From contig NZ_LRQV01000005.1 in the NCBI RefSeq assembly GCF_001567585.1, forward strand, positions 45,918 to 109,917: a DNA stretch of 64,000 nucleotides, written 5' to 3'. A program made the translations under genes and the position numbers. Positions 45,886 through 55,382 of the stretch are shown here, one piece after another. Within the stretch, counting starts at the first letter, position 1. Each line of letters starts with the position of its first letter. This stretch comes from Micromonospora rosaria. GTDB lineage: Bacteria > Actinomycetota > Actinomycetes > Mycobacteriales > Micromonosporaceae. Under the pieces are notes generated by a model. The model was not told the DNA's origin and made no database searches. It saw nothing but the letters and a program-made list of their open reading frames with translations.

Positions 45886-48309
45886 CTACCGCCCTTGTCG
45901 GGCAGGGCCCCGCGCCACCACCGCCAGCCCGGCCCCAGCCTGGACCGCCGCCACGTCGCCGTCGGTGTCGGTCCGCAGCACCCGGGCCCCGCCCCTGCTC
46001 AGCCGGGCCAGTACCCCCGGATCGGGGTGCCCGTAGTCGTTCTCCGCCCCCACCGGGACCAGCGCGACCACCGGGCGGACCGCGTCCAGGAAGGTCGGCT
46101 CCTGGTAGGCCGAGCCGTGGTGGGCGACCTTGAGCACCTCGGCCCGGAGCCCACCCGGTGGCGGCCGGTCCAGCAGCGCCCGCTGCTCCTCGGTCTCCGC
46201 GTCCCCGACCAGCAGGATCCGCACCCCGGCCACGGTGGCCCGCAGGATCAGCGAGTTGTTGTTCGGGTCCGACCGGGTGCCGCGCAGCGGGTACGGCGGC
46301 CCGACGACGGTCACCTCCACCGCACCGGCCCGCCACGTCCAGCCCACCGTCGCCGCCGCGACCGGCGTCCCGCCCACCGCCGCCCGGACCAGGTCCCGCC
46401 CGCCCGCCGGCTCCGGCCACGCCGGGGTGACCACGGCGTGTACCCGGCGGCCCCGGAACACCCCGGTCACCCCGCCGGTGTGGTCGACGTGGAAGTGGCT
46501 GAACACCAGCAACGACACCTCCCGGACCTTCAGCCGGCGCAGGCAGCCGTCCACCGCCGTCGGGTCCGGGCCGGCGTCGACCACCACCGCCCGCCCCTCG
46601 GCGACCGGCAGCACCAGGGCGTCCCCCTGCCCCACCGCGCAGGCCACCACCACCCAGCCCGGCGGCGGCCACCCGCCCGCCACCAGCCGCACCGGCAGGG
46701 TGCCCAGCACCACCGCGACGACGAGCACCGCCACCAGCCGGCGGATGACCGGACGGCGGACGGCGACCAGCAACGCCACGGTGAGCGCCCCGAGGAGCAG
46801 CGCCCCGAGCACCCCGCCCGGCCAGGGCAGGTTCCCGCCGGGCAGGCGGGCCCCGTACCGGGCCACCGTCACCAGCCACCAGGCCGGCCAACTGCCCAAC
46901 CAGGCGGCGGCCTCGGCACCGGCCGGCCAGAACGGCGAGACCACGGCCGCCACCACCCCGAGCACCGTGGCGGGCGCGATGGCGGGCACCACCAGCAGGT
47001 TCGCCGGCACCGCGACCAGGCTGACGGTGCCGGAGATGCCGGCCACCACCGGGCCGCAGGCGAGCTGCGCCGCCGCCGGCACCGCCAGGGCCTCGGCCAG
47101 CCCGGCCGGCACGCCCCGCCGGCGCAGCCCGTCCCGCCAGCGCGGGGCGAGCAGCAGCAGGCCCCCGGTGGCCAGCACGGAGAGCGCGAACCCGGCGTCC
47201 CCGGCCAGCTCCGGATCGAGTACCACCAGCACGGCCACCGCGGCGGCCAGCGCGGGCAGCGCCGCCCGGGGCCGCCCGGCGGCGAGGGCGGCCAGCCCGA
47301 TCGCGCCCATGGTGCCGGCGCGGACCACGCTCGGCGACGGGCGGACCAGCACCACGAAGCCGACCAGCGCCACCGCGCAGAGCCCTGCCGCCAGGTACGG
47401 CCCGGCCCGGCACCACCGGGCCAGCAGCAGGACCGCGCCCACGACGATCGCCACGTTCGAGCCGGAGACCGCGTTGAGGTGGGTCATGCCGGTGGCCCGG
47501 AAGTCCTCCTCCACCGTGGGCAGCAGCCGGCTGGTGTCGCCGACGACCAGGCCGGGCAGCAGGCCGCCCTGCTCGTCGGGTAACGGCTCACAGGCGCGTT
47601 GCAGCCCGGCGCGGAGGTCACCGGCGGCCCGTTGCAGCCAGGACGGTGGGCCGTGGCGCACCGGCGGCCCGTCGACCAGCACCACCGCCGCGGTCAGGTC
47701 GCCACCCCGGGGCTCGGCCAGCCGCCCCTCGGCGGTGACCCGCTGCCCGGGAAGCAGCCCCTTCCAGCCCGGATCAGCGGCGAGCAGCAGGAGCCGGGCC
47801 GGGGCGCGCACCCGCCGACCGTCCGGCCCGGTCAGCGTGGTCAGCTCGGCCGCCACCAGGAACGCCGCCGGCCGTCCGGGCACCCGGCGCACCGGGCGCG
47901 GGTCGTCGGTGACGGTCGCCGCGACGGTGACGGTGGCCCGCTCGTCGACCAACGCCCGAATCGCCTCGGCGTCCCGGACGCCGAGCCGGGCGGCGGTCGC
48001 CGTCGCGCCACAGACCACCCCGATCAGCACGGCGACCGCGATCCAGCCGTACCGGCGCACCGGGGCCGCCGGCCGGCCCAGGACTCCGGTCAGGTACACC
48101 GTGGCAGCGGTGGCGAGGCCGGCGGCGAGCCCGGCGACCAGCAGCATCGTCCACCCGGTCAGGTACAGCCCGGCCAGGGCGGTCAGCCAGGCGGCCACCG
48201 CCAGCCCGGCCAGCCGCAGGTCCGGCGGGGCCGGGTCGCCCCGGTCCACCGGAGCACCGGGGCGCGCACCGGCCGGCCGGGTGCCGACGGTGGGCAGCCG
48301 GCCCGTCAC
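45886..48309 (-). CDS. comEC: ComEC/Rec2 family DNA-uptake channel protein
   Basis: 807 residues. N-terminal DUF4131 region with membrane helices and an OB-like part, the Competence domain (GMTHLNAVSGSNVAIVVG), about ten helices in total and a C-terminal metallo-beta-lactamase-like domain with FSHFHVDHTGG and AHHGSAYQ. In competent bacteria ComEC passes single-stranded DNA through the membrane. GTG at 48309 overlaps the comEA stop (GTGA). Whether the organism is transformable is unknown. Confidence 0.93.
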   Translation of the reverse strand: MTGRLPTVGTRPAGARPGAPVDRGDPAPPDLRLAGLAVAAWLTALAGLYLTGWTMLLVAGLAAGLATAATVYLTGVLGRPAAPVRRYGWIAVAVLIGVVCGATATAARLGVRDAEAIRALVDERATVTVAATVTDDPRPVRRVPGRPAAFLVAAELTTLTGPDGRRVRAPARLLLLAADPGWKGLLPGQRVTAEGRLAEPRGGDLTAAVVLVDGPPVRHGPPSWLQRAAGDLRAGLQRACEPLPDEQGGLLPGLVVGDTSRLLPTVEEDFRATGMTHLNAVSGSNVAIVVGAVLLLARWCRAGPYLAAGLCAVALVGFVVLVRPSPSVVRAGTMGAIGLAALAAGRPRAALPALAAAVAVLVVLDPELAGDAGFALSVLATGGLLLLAPRWRDGLRRRGVPAGLAEALAVPAAAQLACGPVVAGISGTVSLVAVPANLLVVPAIAPATVLGVVAAVVSPFWPAGAEAAAWLGSWPAWWLVTVARYGARLPGGNLPWPGGVLGALLLGALTVALLVAVRRPVIRRLVAVLVVAVVLGTLPVRLVAGGWPPPGWVVVACAVGQGDALVLPVAEGRAVVVDAGPDPTAVDGCLRRLKVREVSLLVFSHFHVDHTGGVTGVFRGRRVHAVVTPAWPEPAGGRDLVRAAVGGTPVAAATVGWTWRAGAVEVTVVGPPYPLRGTRSDPNNNSLILRATVAGVRILLVGDAETEEQRALLDRPPPGGLRAEVLKVAHHGSAYQEPTFLDAVRPVVALVPVGAENDYGHPDPGVLARLSRGGARVLRTDTDGDVAAVQAGAGLAVVARGPARQGR

Positions 48310-49364
48310 ACCGTCACCAGTTCCTTGAGCTGTTCGTACCGGGCGTCGCCGATGCCGCTCACCTGGCGCAGGTCACCCACGGTCCGGAAGCCGCCGTGCC
48401 GCTCCCGGTGGTCGAGGATCCGCTGGGCGAGCACCGGGCCGACCCCGGGCAACCCGTCGAGTTGGGCGAGCGTGGCGGTGTTCAGGTTGACCAGGCCACC
48501 CGGGGCGGCCCCGCCCGGTTGCCCCGCCGCGCCCGGCGCCCCACCGGCCGCCGGTGCCGCCGGCTGGCCGGGCGGCGGGGTGACCCCGACCAGGACCAGT
48601 TCACCGTCGGCGACCTTGCGGGCCGGGTTGAGCAGGGCGAGGTCCACCCCGGGCAGGACTCCCCCGGCGGCGGCCACGGCGTCGGCGACCCGGGCACCGG
48701 CCGGCACCCGGACCAACCCGGGCCGGCGGACCTTGCCGGCCACCGCGACCACCAGGTCGTCCGTGGACGGTTCGGTCGGCTCGGCGGACGCCTCGGGCAC
48801 CGCCAGGGTCGCCGTCGTCGACGGCGCGACCGGCTCCGCCTGCGGCCTGGCGCGCCACGCCCAGACCCCCGCGCCGAGGACCACCAGCACCCCGACGACG
48901 GCGAGCACCCGGACACCCCGCCGGCCGGGGTCGAACGCGTCCGGTCCGGGCCACCGGGCGGCCGGCGGATCGACCGGCCCGTCCGCGCCGTCGCCGTGGT
49001 GTCCGGGGTGGTCGTGGAGCTCGTCCGGGTCGACGTGACCGTGGCCGGCGGCACCGCCGGGACCAGCGGGGTGGTCGGGCCGGTCACCGTGGTCGTGGTG
49101 GTCGTGCCGGACCCGGGCGTGCCCGCCACGGGCGTACCGGCCACGGACGTGCCGGACGTCGTCGTGGTGAGCCTGGACGTGCCGGACGTCGTCCTGGTGG
49201 GCCTGGTCGTGGCCGGCGTGGGCGTCGTCGACGGGCGGGAGGTGCGGCGCCGGCCGGACGGGGGACCCGACCCGCTGGACCACGGGCAGCAGGCCCTGCG
49301 GATCGGTGGCGGTCGGATGGGCGGGGGTCGGCTCGAACAGCCGCCACAGCCGTTGGTGCGCCAT
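48306..49364 (-). CDS. comEA: ComEA family DNA-binding protein with His-rich N-terminus
   Basis: 352 residues. A cytoplasmic N-terminus of about 150 residues very rich in His and Asp (HDQAHQDDVRHVQAHHDD), one membrane anchor (RVLAVVGVLVVLGAGVWAW), a SLBB domain (VVAVAGKVRRPGLVRVPAGARV) and a C-terminal helix-hairpin-helix pair (NLNTATLAQLDGLPGVGPVLAQRI). It binds DNA outside the membrane and passes it to ComEC. ATG at 49364 preceded by GAGG; a GTG at 49385 would add seven residues. Confidence 0.9.
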   Translation of the reverse strand: MAHQRLWRLFEPTPAHPTATDPQGLLPVVQRVGSPVRPAPHLPPVDDAHAGHDQAHQDDVRHVQAHHDDVRHVRGRYARGGHARVRHDHHDHGDRPDHPAGPGGAAGHGHVDPDELHDHPGHHGDGADGPVDPPAARWPGPDAFDPGRRGVRVLAVVGVLVVLGAGVWAWRARPQAEPVAPSTTATLAVPEASAEPTEPSTDDLVVAVAGKVRRPGLVRVPAGARVADAVAAAGGVLPGVDLALLNPARKVADGELVLVGVTPPPGQPAAPAAGGAPGAAGQPGGAAPGGLVNLNTATLAQLDGLPGVGPVLAQRILDHRERHGGFRTVGDLRQVSGIGDARYEQLKELVTV

Positions 49365-49565
49365 CGTCGCCTCGTCGTCGGACACGCGGCGACGCTACGG
49401 CCGGCCATCCGTCCGGCGCGGCCGGTCGACCGCCCCCTGTGGACGACGACCGCCACTGTGGACAAACGCCTGATCATGCACCGGTCTGCTATGGCGCGGG
49501 CCCCACCGGCCAACCGTCAGCCGGCCCGAAACCCGGCCCAGCCCGGACCACGCCACGCGCGTGAC

Positions 49566-49720
49566 GGCCAGGCCAGCACGAGGGCCAGCACAGCCAGCAC
49601 AAGCGCCAGGCCAGCACGAGGGCCAGGCCAGCACGAGGGCCAGGCCAGAACGAGGGCCAGGCCAGAACGAGGGCCAGCACAGCCAGCACGAGGGCCAGGC
49701 CAGCGCGAAGGCCAGGCCGG
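49566..49720 (-). repeat. 18-bp tandem repeat array after degV
   Basis: About eight imperfect units of GCCAGGCCAGCACGAGGG (variants GCCAGAACGAGG and GCCAGCACAGCC) ending 5 bp from the degV stop codon at 49726. Unit spacing is regular and without unique spacers. The rest of the 49365-49725 gap shows only the comEA upstream region. Confidence 0.8.
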
Positions 49721-49725
49721 CGGTT

Positions 49726-50610
49726 CTATCGGGGGTCGGCGTCGGTGCCCGGGGTGGCGGGGAGCAGCCGGTGGACGACCACGCAGGCCAGTCCCGGCCC
49801 GGCGTGCGCGGCGACCACCGCACCGGCCTCGGTGACGTACGCCCGGTGCAGCCGGTCACCGAACCGGGCGGTCAGCGCGTCGAGCAGCGCCCCGGCCCGC
49901 TGGGGCGCGGCGAGGTGGTGCACCGCGAGGTCCACGTCGGCGTCGCCGGCCGCCTCGGCCGCGAGGTCGACCAGTTTCGCCACGCCCCGACTGGCGGTAC
50001 GCACCCGGTCCCGGACCTCGATCGTCCCGTCCGGCATGTGCATGATCGGCTTCACCGACAGGGCGGTGCCCAGCAGCGCCTCGGCGGCGTTGATCCGGCC
50101 ACCCCGACGGAGGAACTCCAGCGTGTCGACGTAGAAGAAGATGGTGGTGCGGGCGACGGCGTCCACCGCAGCCCGGCGTACCCCGGGCAGGTCGGCGCCC
50201 GCCTCGGCGGCGGAGGCGGCGGCCAGCACCGGGAAGCCCAGCCCCATCCCGGTGGACCGGCTATCGACGACGGCGACCCGCTCCGCGCCCACCTCGGCGG
50301 CGGCGAGCCGGGCCGCCTCGACGGTGCCGGAGAGCCCCGTCGACAGGTGCACGGAGACGACGGCCTCCGCCCCCGCGTCGAGCAGCCGGCGGTACGTGCG
50401 CGCGAACTGCTCCGGGGCGGGGCGGGAGGTGCTCACCGAGACCCGCCGCGCGCCCAGCGCCCGGGTGGCGTCGGCGGGGAACGTCTCGACCCCTTCGAGG
50501 CCCTCCGCGCCGTTGAGCACCACGGTCAGGGGGACCACCGTGATCCGGTGCGAACGCACCAGCTCGGACGGCAGGTAGGCGGTGGAGTCGGTGACGACCG
50601 CGACGGACAT
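49726..50610 (-). CDS. degV: DegV family fatty acid-binding protein
   Basis: 294 residues. AVVTDSTAYLP at the N-terminus, VSTSRPAPEQF, HLSTGLSGTVEAARLA and FFYVDTLEFLRRGGRI match DegV (FakB-like) proteins, which hold a fatty acid for phosphorylation by a FakA kinase. No fakA gene lies in the window. ATG at 50610 (alternative GTG at 50619). Lies between comEA and the phosphatase in the conserved order. Confidence 0.92.
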   Translation of the reverse strand: MSVAVVTDSTAYLPSELVRSHRITVVPLTVVLNGAEGLEGVETFPADATRALGARRVSVSTSRPAPEQFARTYRRLLDAGAEAVVSVHLSTGLSGTVEAARLAAAEVGAERVAVVDSRSTGMGLGFPVLAAASAAEAGADLPGVRRAAVDAVARTTIFFYVDTLEFLRRGGRINAAEALLGTALSVKPIMHMPDGTIEVRDRVRTASRGVAKLVDLAAEAAGDADVDLAVHHLAAPQRAGALLDALTARFGDRLHRAYVTEAGAVVAAHAGPGLACVVVHRLLPATPGTDADPR

Positions 50611-50714
50611 GCCCGGCACGCTAGCCGATGCCGACCCCGGCCGCCGGGCGGGCCGCTCCCCGACCGGCCCGGCCTGGCCGGGCGGGTCGGTCGGCGCCCC
50701 GGTCCGTCGCCGGC

Positions 50715-51344
50715 TCAGACCGCCTCGACGGGGACCGTCGCGGTGACCGGACCGACGTTGTGGGCCCGCAGGTGCCAGCCCCGGACGGCGTTGTGCCGCA
50801 GCTCGGTCCAGTGGCAGTTCTCCAGCGAGCCGAGCGCGCGCAGCACCGTCGCGTCCCAGCCGAGCAGGTGACCGCAGCCCTGCCGGGCCGCGGCGCCGTG
50901 GGTGGCGACCACGACGGTGCCCCCGGGCACCAGGTCGGCGGCCTTCTGCAAGGCCGTGCCGAGCCGGGCGCCCAGGTCGGCGAGGCTCTCGACGTCCGCG
51001 CCCGGGTCGGGGTCACCGGCCCGCCAGCGGGCGTACTCGTCGGGGTACCGCTCGGCCACCTCGGTGAGCAGCAGGCCCTGCCAGCGCCCGAAGTGCCGCT
51101 CCCGCAGCCCGGCGTCGGACCGGACCGGCAGGCCGGTGTGCGCGGCGAGGGCGGCGGCGGTGTCGGCGGCGCGGCTCAGGTCGCTGGTCACGATCGCGTC
51201 CGGGCGCAGCGCCGCGAGCAGTGGTGCCGCCGCGCGGGCCTGCTCCCGGCCCAGGTCGTTGAGGGGGACGTCGGTCTGCCCCTGGACCCGGCTGGCGGCG
51301 TTCCAGTCGGTGTTGCCGTGCCGCCAGACGACCAGCCGGGTCAT
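50715..51344 (-). CDS. Histidine phosphatase family protein
   Basis: 209 residues. RHGNTDWN carries the phospho-accepting His (RHG motif), with ERHFGRWQG and VVATHGAAAR as the remaining active-site segments. A broad phosphatase of the phosphoglycerate mutase fold. The ATG at 51344 overlaps the rsfS stop (ATGA), placing it in the nadD-rsfS-phosphatase operon seen across actinobacteria. Confidence 0.92.
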   Translation of the reverse strand: MTRLVVWRHGNTDWNAASRVQGQTDVPLNDLGREQARAAAPLLAALRPDAIVTSDLSRAADTAAALAAHTGLPVRSDAGLRERHFGRWQGLLLTEVAERYPDEYARWRAGDPDPGADVESLADLGARLGTALQKAADLVPGGTVVVATHGAAARQGCGHLLGWDATVLRALGSLENCHWTELRHNAVRGWHLRAHNVGPVTATVPVEAV

Positions 51345-51751
51345 TCGACGGTGGAGGTCGAGCCGCCCGCCTCGGCGTCGACCAGGTCACGGTCGACGAA
51401 CGGGATGGTCGGGCAGTCCTTCCAGAGCCGGTCGAGGGCGTAGAACTCGCGCTCCTCGGTGTGCTGCACGTGCACCACGATGTCGACGTAGTCGAGCAGC
51501 ACCCAGCGCCCGCCGCGCTCGCCCTCGCGCCGGACCGGCTTGGCCTTCTCCGGCAGGTCGAGCAGCCGCTCCTCGATGGCGTCGACGATGGCCAGCACCT
51601 GGCGCTCGTTGGGCGCGGCGGCGAGCAGGAACGCGTCGGTGATGGCGAGCTGGTCGCCCACATCGATGATGACGATGTCCTGCGCCTTCTTGTCGGCCGC
51701 GGCCTGGGCGGCGGCGATCGCCAGCTCGTGGGCGCGTTCGGAAACTGTCAC
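51341..51751 (-). CDS. rsfS: Ribosome silencing factor RsfS
   Basis: 136 residues. Binds L14 and blocks subunit joining during starvation. KAQDIVIIDVGDQLAITDAFLL and GGRWVLLDYVDIVVHVQ are the hallmark segments. GTG at 51751 with AGGAG upstream; end overlaps the phosphatase gene. Follows nadD by about 106 bp. Confidence 0.95.
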   Translation of the reverse strand: MTVSERAHELAIAAAQAAADKKAQDIVIIDVGDQLAITDAFLLAAAPNERQVLAIVDAIEERLLDLPEKAKPVRREGERGGRWVLLDYVDIVVHVQHTEEREFYALDRLWKDCPTIPFVDRDLVDAEAGGSTSTVE

Positions 51752-51857
51752 CGTTCTCCTTCGATCAACCGTGCGATGGTCCAAGCGTCTCACACGCCGC
51801 GCCGTCCCGGCGCGGCAGTTCTGGTCGGATACCAGGACGAACAGCCCATGGAGACCC

Positions 51858-52457
51858 CTACTTCTCCTGGTAGAGGCCGCGTTTGGCGATGTACTGCACC
51901 ACACCGTCGGGGACCAGGTACCAGACCGGCTCGCCCCGGGCGACCCGGGCGCGGCAGTCGGTGGACGAGATGGCCATCGCCGGGACCTGGACCAGGCTGA
52001 CCGCGTCGGCGGGCAGGTGGGCGGCGGTCAGCTCGAACCCGGGTCGGGTCACCCCGATGAAGTGGGCCAGCTCGAAGATCTCGGTCAGGTCCTTCCAGGA
52101 GAGGATCCGTTCCAACGCGTCCGCGCCGGTGATGAAGAAGAGCCGGGTCTGCGCGCCGTACAGGGCGTGCAGGTCGCGCAGGGTGTCGACGGTGTAGGTC
52201 GGCCCGTCCCGGTCGATGTCCACCCGACTGACCTGGAAGTCCGGATTCGAGGCGGTGGCGACCACGGTCATCAGGTAGCGGTCCTCGGCCGGGCTGACCG
52301 GGGTGTCCGCCTTCTGCCACGGCTGCCCGGTGGGCACGAAGACCACCTCGTCCAGCCCGAACCGGTTCGCCACCTCGCTGGCCGCCACCAGGTGCCCGTG
52401 GTGGATCGGGTCGAAGGTGCCGCCCATGATCCCGACCCGCCGGATACGTTCCTCCAC
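51858..52457 (-). CDS. nadD: Nicotinate-nucleotide adenylyltransferase
   Basis: 199 residues. Makes deamido-NAD from nicotinate mononucleotide and [18 protein letters not shown] is the nucleotidyltransferase motif and [10 protein letters not shown] the C-terminal ISSTxxR. First gene of the nadD-rsfS-phosphatase unit; in many relatives proA lies upstream, here pepN. Confidence 0.96.
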   Translation of the reverse strand: MEERIRRVGIMGGTFDPIHHGHLVAASEVANRFGLDEVVFVPTGQPWQKADTPVSPAEDRYLMTVVATASNPDFQVSRVDIDRDGPTYTVDTLRDLHALYGAQTRLFFITGADALERILSWKDLTEIFELAHFIGVTRPGFELTAAHLPADAVSLVQVPAMAISSTDCRARVARGEPVWYLVPDGVVQYIAKRGLYQEK

Positions 52458-52559
52458 CTGGTGATCGTATGCCGCGCCCCCGCCGCCCCGACCCCGACCA
52501 CCGCGCCCCCACCGGCCGGGTAACGGGGTCGGTGCCGGGACCGGCGGGGCCGGAAGGGG

Positions 52560-55082
52560 TCAGGTCGCCACGATCGCCGCCACCGCCGTCCGGGCCGCGA
52601 GCGCCCGACGCAGGTCGTCGTCGGCGTCGGTGACCACCCGGCGCAGCCCGGGGGTCAGGTCGTCGCGGGCCAGCAGCGCCGCGGCCGACTCCCGGGTGCT
52701 CTGCGCCACGGCGAACTCGGGATAGGCCAGCTTCGCGACCTCGTCGGCCACCCACGGGGTACGCAGGTGGGCCGCCGCCGGCATCTCGGCGAAGTACCGC
52801 TGCACGTACCCCGCGGTCAACTCGGCCTGTTCGGGGTGCCAGAACCCTTCGGCCGTGGCCTCCACCAGCCGGTTGGACAGCGCGGTGTCGCGGACGACGA
52901 TCTCCCACGCGGCCTCCTTGGCGGCCACGTCGGGCAGCGCCGCGCGGCACCGGGCGGCCCGCTCCGCGCCGGTCGCGCTGGGGTCGGCCGCGGCCTCGGC
53001 GTCGATCTCCGCCGCGCCGGCCGCCCCGAGCACCACCAGCCGGCGCAGCACCCGCCAGCGCAGTTCCGCGTCGACGGCCAGCCCCGCCGGCACGTCCCGC
53101 CCGGCCAGCCAGCCGACGAGCAGGTCGACGTCGGTGTCGGCGGCGACCGCCCCGCGCACGGTGGCCAGTTGCATCGACCCGCCGGGCGGCGCGGCCGACG
53201 CCATCCGGGTGCAGGTGCGCGCCACCACCTCCAGCGCCGTGGCGCGGGCCGCCGGCTCCAGGTACCGGTCGATCAGCGACCGGCTCAGCGACAGGACGTC
53301 CTCGACGAGGACCACCTCGGTCTCCGCCGGCAGGGCCGTCTCGATCAGCGCGACCAGCGCGGTCACCGGGAACTCCCCGTCGGTCGCCGCGTCCAGCGCC
53401 GCGCCCCACAGCACGGCCCGGGCCAGGGGGTCGGCCAGGTCGGGCAGGAGCAGCGGCAGGGCGTCCACCGAGGCCGGGTCGAGGCGGACCTTGGCGAAGG
53501 TCAGGTCACCGTCGTTGGGCAGCAGCAGCCGGGCCGCCGGCTGTCCCGCCAGTCCGGTGAGGACGGTCCGGCCGCCGTCGACGTCCGGGTCGAGGTCCAC
53601 CTCGTCGCGGGCCACCGTGCCGTCGGCGTGGTACCGGCCGACGCCGACCCGGTGCGGGCGCAGCACCGGGTGCGAGGCGGGGGCGCTCTGCACGATCGCG
53701 ACCTCGGTGTACCGGCCGTCGGCGGCCACCGCGACCTCCGCCCGCAGCGTGTTGACCTGCGCCTGGCGCAGCCAGCGCGCCGCCCAGCCCCGCAGGTCCC
53801 GGCCGGTGGCCGCGGCGGCGAGGCTGTCCAGCAGGTCGGCCAGGGTGGCGTTGCCGAACCGGTGCGCGGCGAAGTGGGCGTTCAGCCCGGCGAGGAACGC
53901 CTCGTCCCCGAGCCAGGCGACCAGTTGCCGCAGCACGGACGCGCCCTTGGCGTACGAGATGCCGTCGAAGTTCAGCAGCCCCTCGGCGGCGTCGACGACC
54001 TCCTCGGGGGCCACCGGGTGGGTGGACGGCCGCTGGTCGGCCGCGTACCCCCAGGCCTTGCGGCGCAGCGCGAAGGTCGTCCAGGCGCGGTCGAAACGGG
54101 TCGCCTCGGCGGTGACCCGGGTGCCGAGGTACTCGGCGAACGACTCGTTCAGCCACAGGTCGTCCCACCAGCGCATGGTGACCAGGTCACCGAACCACAT
54201 GTGGGCCATCTCGTGCGCGATGGTGGTGGCCCGCCGCTCCCGTTCGGCGTCGGTGACCGCCGAGCGGAAGACGTAGTCGTCCCGGAGGCCGACCAGGCCC
54301 GGGTTCTCCATCGCGCCGAGGTTGAACTCGGGCAGGAACGCCTGGCCGTACGTGCCGAACGGGTACCGCTCGGCGAAGAGCTGGTGGAACCGGTCCAGGC
54401 ACTGCCGGGTGACGGTGAGGATCTCGGCCAGCTCGGCGTCCAGGTACGGGGCGAGCGAACGCCGGCAGTAGACCGCGAGCGGGATGCCGTCGTGGCTGTC
54501 CCGGCGGACGTGCCAGGGCCCGGCGACCAGGGTGAACAGGTACGTGGGCAGCGGCACCGTGGGGGCGAACTCCCACCGGCCGGGCGCCGGGGTGGCGGCG
54601 ACGTCGGCGTTGGCCGCGACCGTCCACCCCGGCGGCGCGGTCACCGTCAGCGTCACCGGCGCCTTCAGGTCGGGCTGGTCGAAGGCGGCGAAGATCCGTT
54701 GCACCTCGTCCAGGAAGGACATCGCGTACAGGTAGGTCTCGCCGTCGGCCGGGTCGACGAAGCGGTGCATCCCCTCGCCGGTGTTCGAGTACGCCATCTC
54801 GGCCTCGACGACCAGCGTGTTCTCCGCGCGCAGGCCGGTCAGCGGGTACCGGTTGTCGACCAGCGCGGCCGGGTCGAGGTCGTCGTCGTCGAGGCGTACC
54901 GCCAGCAGGGTCGCGGGCTTGACCTCGACGAAGGTCTCGGCCCCGGGGGTCGCCCGGAACCGGATGGTGACGCGGGAGCGGAACCGCTCCGCGCCGCCGG
55001 TGAGGTCGAGGTCCACCTGATAGGACGTGACGGTAATCAACTCGCCACGCGCGGTCGCCTCTACACGGGTCAAGCTCGGCAT
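52560..55082 (-). CDS. pepN: Aminopeptidase N
   Basis: 840 residues. M1 metallopeptidase releasing N-terminal amino acids. GAMEN at 256-260 (substrate recognition), zinc motif HEMAH at 290-294 with Glu313 as third ligand in LNESF, and an ERAP1-like C-terminal helical domain. No signal peptide, so cytoplasmic. ATG at 55082. Divergent from the DUF397 gene with 66 bp between them. Confidence 0.97.
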   Translation of the reverse strand: MPSLTRVEATARGELITVTSYQVDLDLTGGAERFRSRVTIRFRATPGAETFVEVKPATLLAVRLDDDDLDPAALVDNRYPLTGLRAENTLVVEAEMAYSNTGEGMHRFVDPADGETYLYAMSFLDEVQRIFAAFDQPDLKAPVTLTVTAPPGWTVAANADVAATPAPGRWEFAPTVPLPTYLFTLVAGPWHVRRDSHDGIPLAVYCRRSLAPYLDAELAEILTVTRQCLDRFHQLFAERYPFGTYGQAFLPEFNLGAMENPGLVGLRDDYVFRSAVTDAERERRATTIAHEMAHMWFGDLVTMRWWDDLWLNESFAEYLGTRVTAEATRFDRAWTTFALRRKAWGYAADQRPSTHPVAPEEVVDAAEGLLNFDGISYAKGASVLRQLVAWLGDEAFLAGLNAHFAAHRFGNATLADLLDSLAAAATGRDLRGWAARWLRQAQVNTLRAEVAVAADGRYTEVAIVQSAPASHPVLRPHRVGVGRYHADGTVARDEVDLDPDVDGGRTVLTGLAGQPAARLLLPNDGDLTFAKVRLDPASVDALPLLLPDLADPLARAVLWGAALDAATDGEFPVTALVALIETALPAETEVVLVEDVLSLSRSLIDRYLEPAARATALEVVARTCTRMASAAPPGGSMQLATVRGAVAADTDVDLLVGWLAGRDVPAGLAVDAELRWRVLRRLVVLGAAGAAEIDAEAAADPSATGAERAARCRAALPDVAAKEAAWEIVVRDTALSNRLVEATAEGFWHPEQAELTAGYVQRYFAEMPAAAHLRTPWVADEVAKLAYPEFAVAQSTRESAAALLARDDLTPGLRRVVTDADDDLRRALAARTAVAAIVAT

Positions 55083-55148
55083 CCGCTTATCCTGCCCGAT
55101 GGGGAGCCGGAGACGTTCCCCTTAACGCTTCGCGATGGAGGACGAACC

Positions 55149-55367
55149 ATGAGTCAGCACCCCAAGGGCGACTTCGACCTGTCCAGAGCGGTCTGGCAGC
55201 GCGCCGAAGGGGATACCTCCGAGGGCGCGGTCGAGGTGGCCTTCGTCGACGACCTGATCGGCATGCGCAACTCGGCCGAGCCGGACGGCCCGGTCCTGGT
55301 CTTCACCCAGGCCGAGTGGGACGCCTTCGTGGCCGGCGCCCAGGACGGCGAGTTCGACCTGGACTGA
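55149..55367 (+). CDS. DUF397 domain-containing protein, stand-alone
   Basis: 72 residues. DLSRAVWQRA and VEVAFVDDLIGMRNS ... GPVLVFTQAEWDAFVAGAQ are the DUF397 signature. These proteins normally sit next to an XRE-type regulator with which they form a pair controlling development; no such gene is near. ATG at 55149 with GGAGG 6 bases upstream. Function unknown. Confidence 0.92.
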   Translation: MSQHPKGDFDLSRAVWQRAEGDTSEGAVEVAFVDDLIGMRNSAEPDGPVLVFTQAEWDAFVAGAQDGEFDLD

Positions 55368-55382
55368 CCGCCGGGCGGCCGG

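Noticed and set aside
49566..49720. Regular repeats considered as a CRISPR array
   Set aside because: Units are contiguous and about 18 bp without unique spacers, and there are no cas genes.
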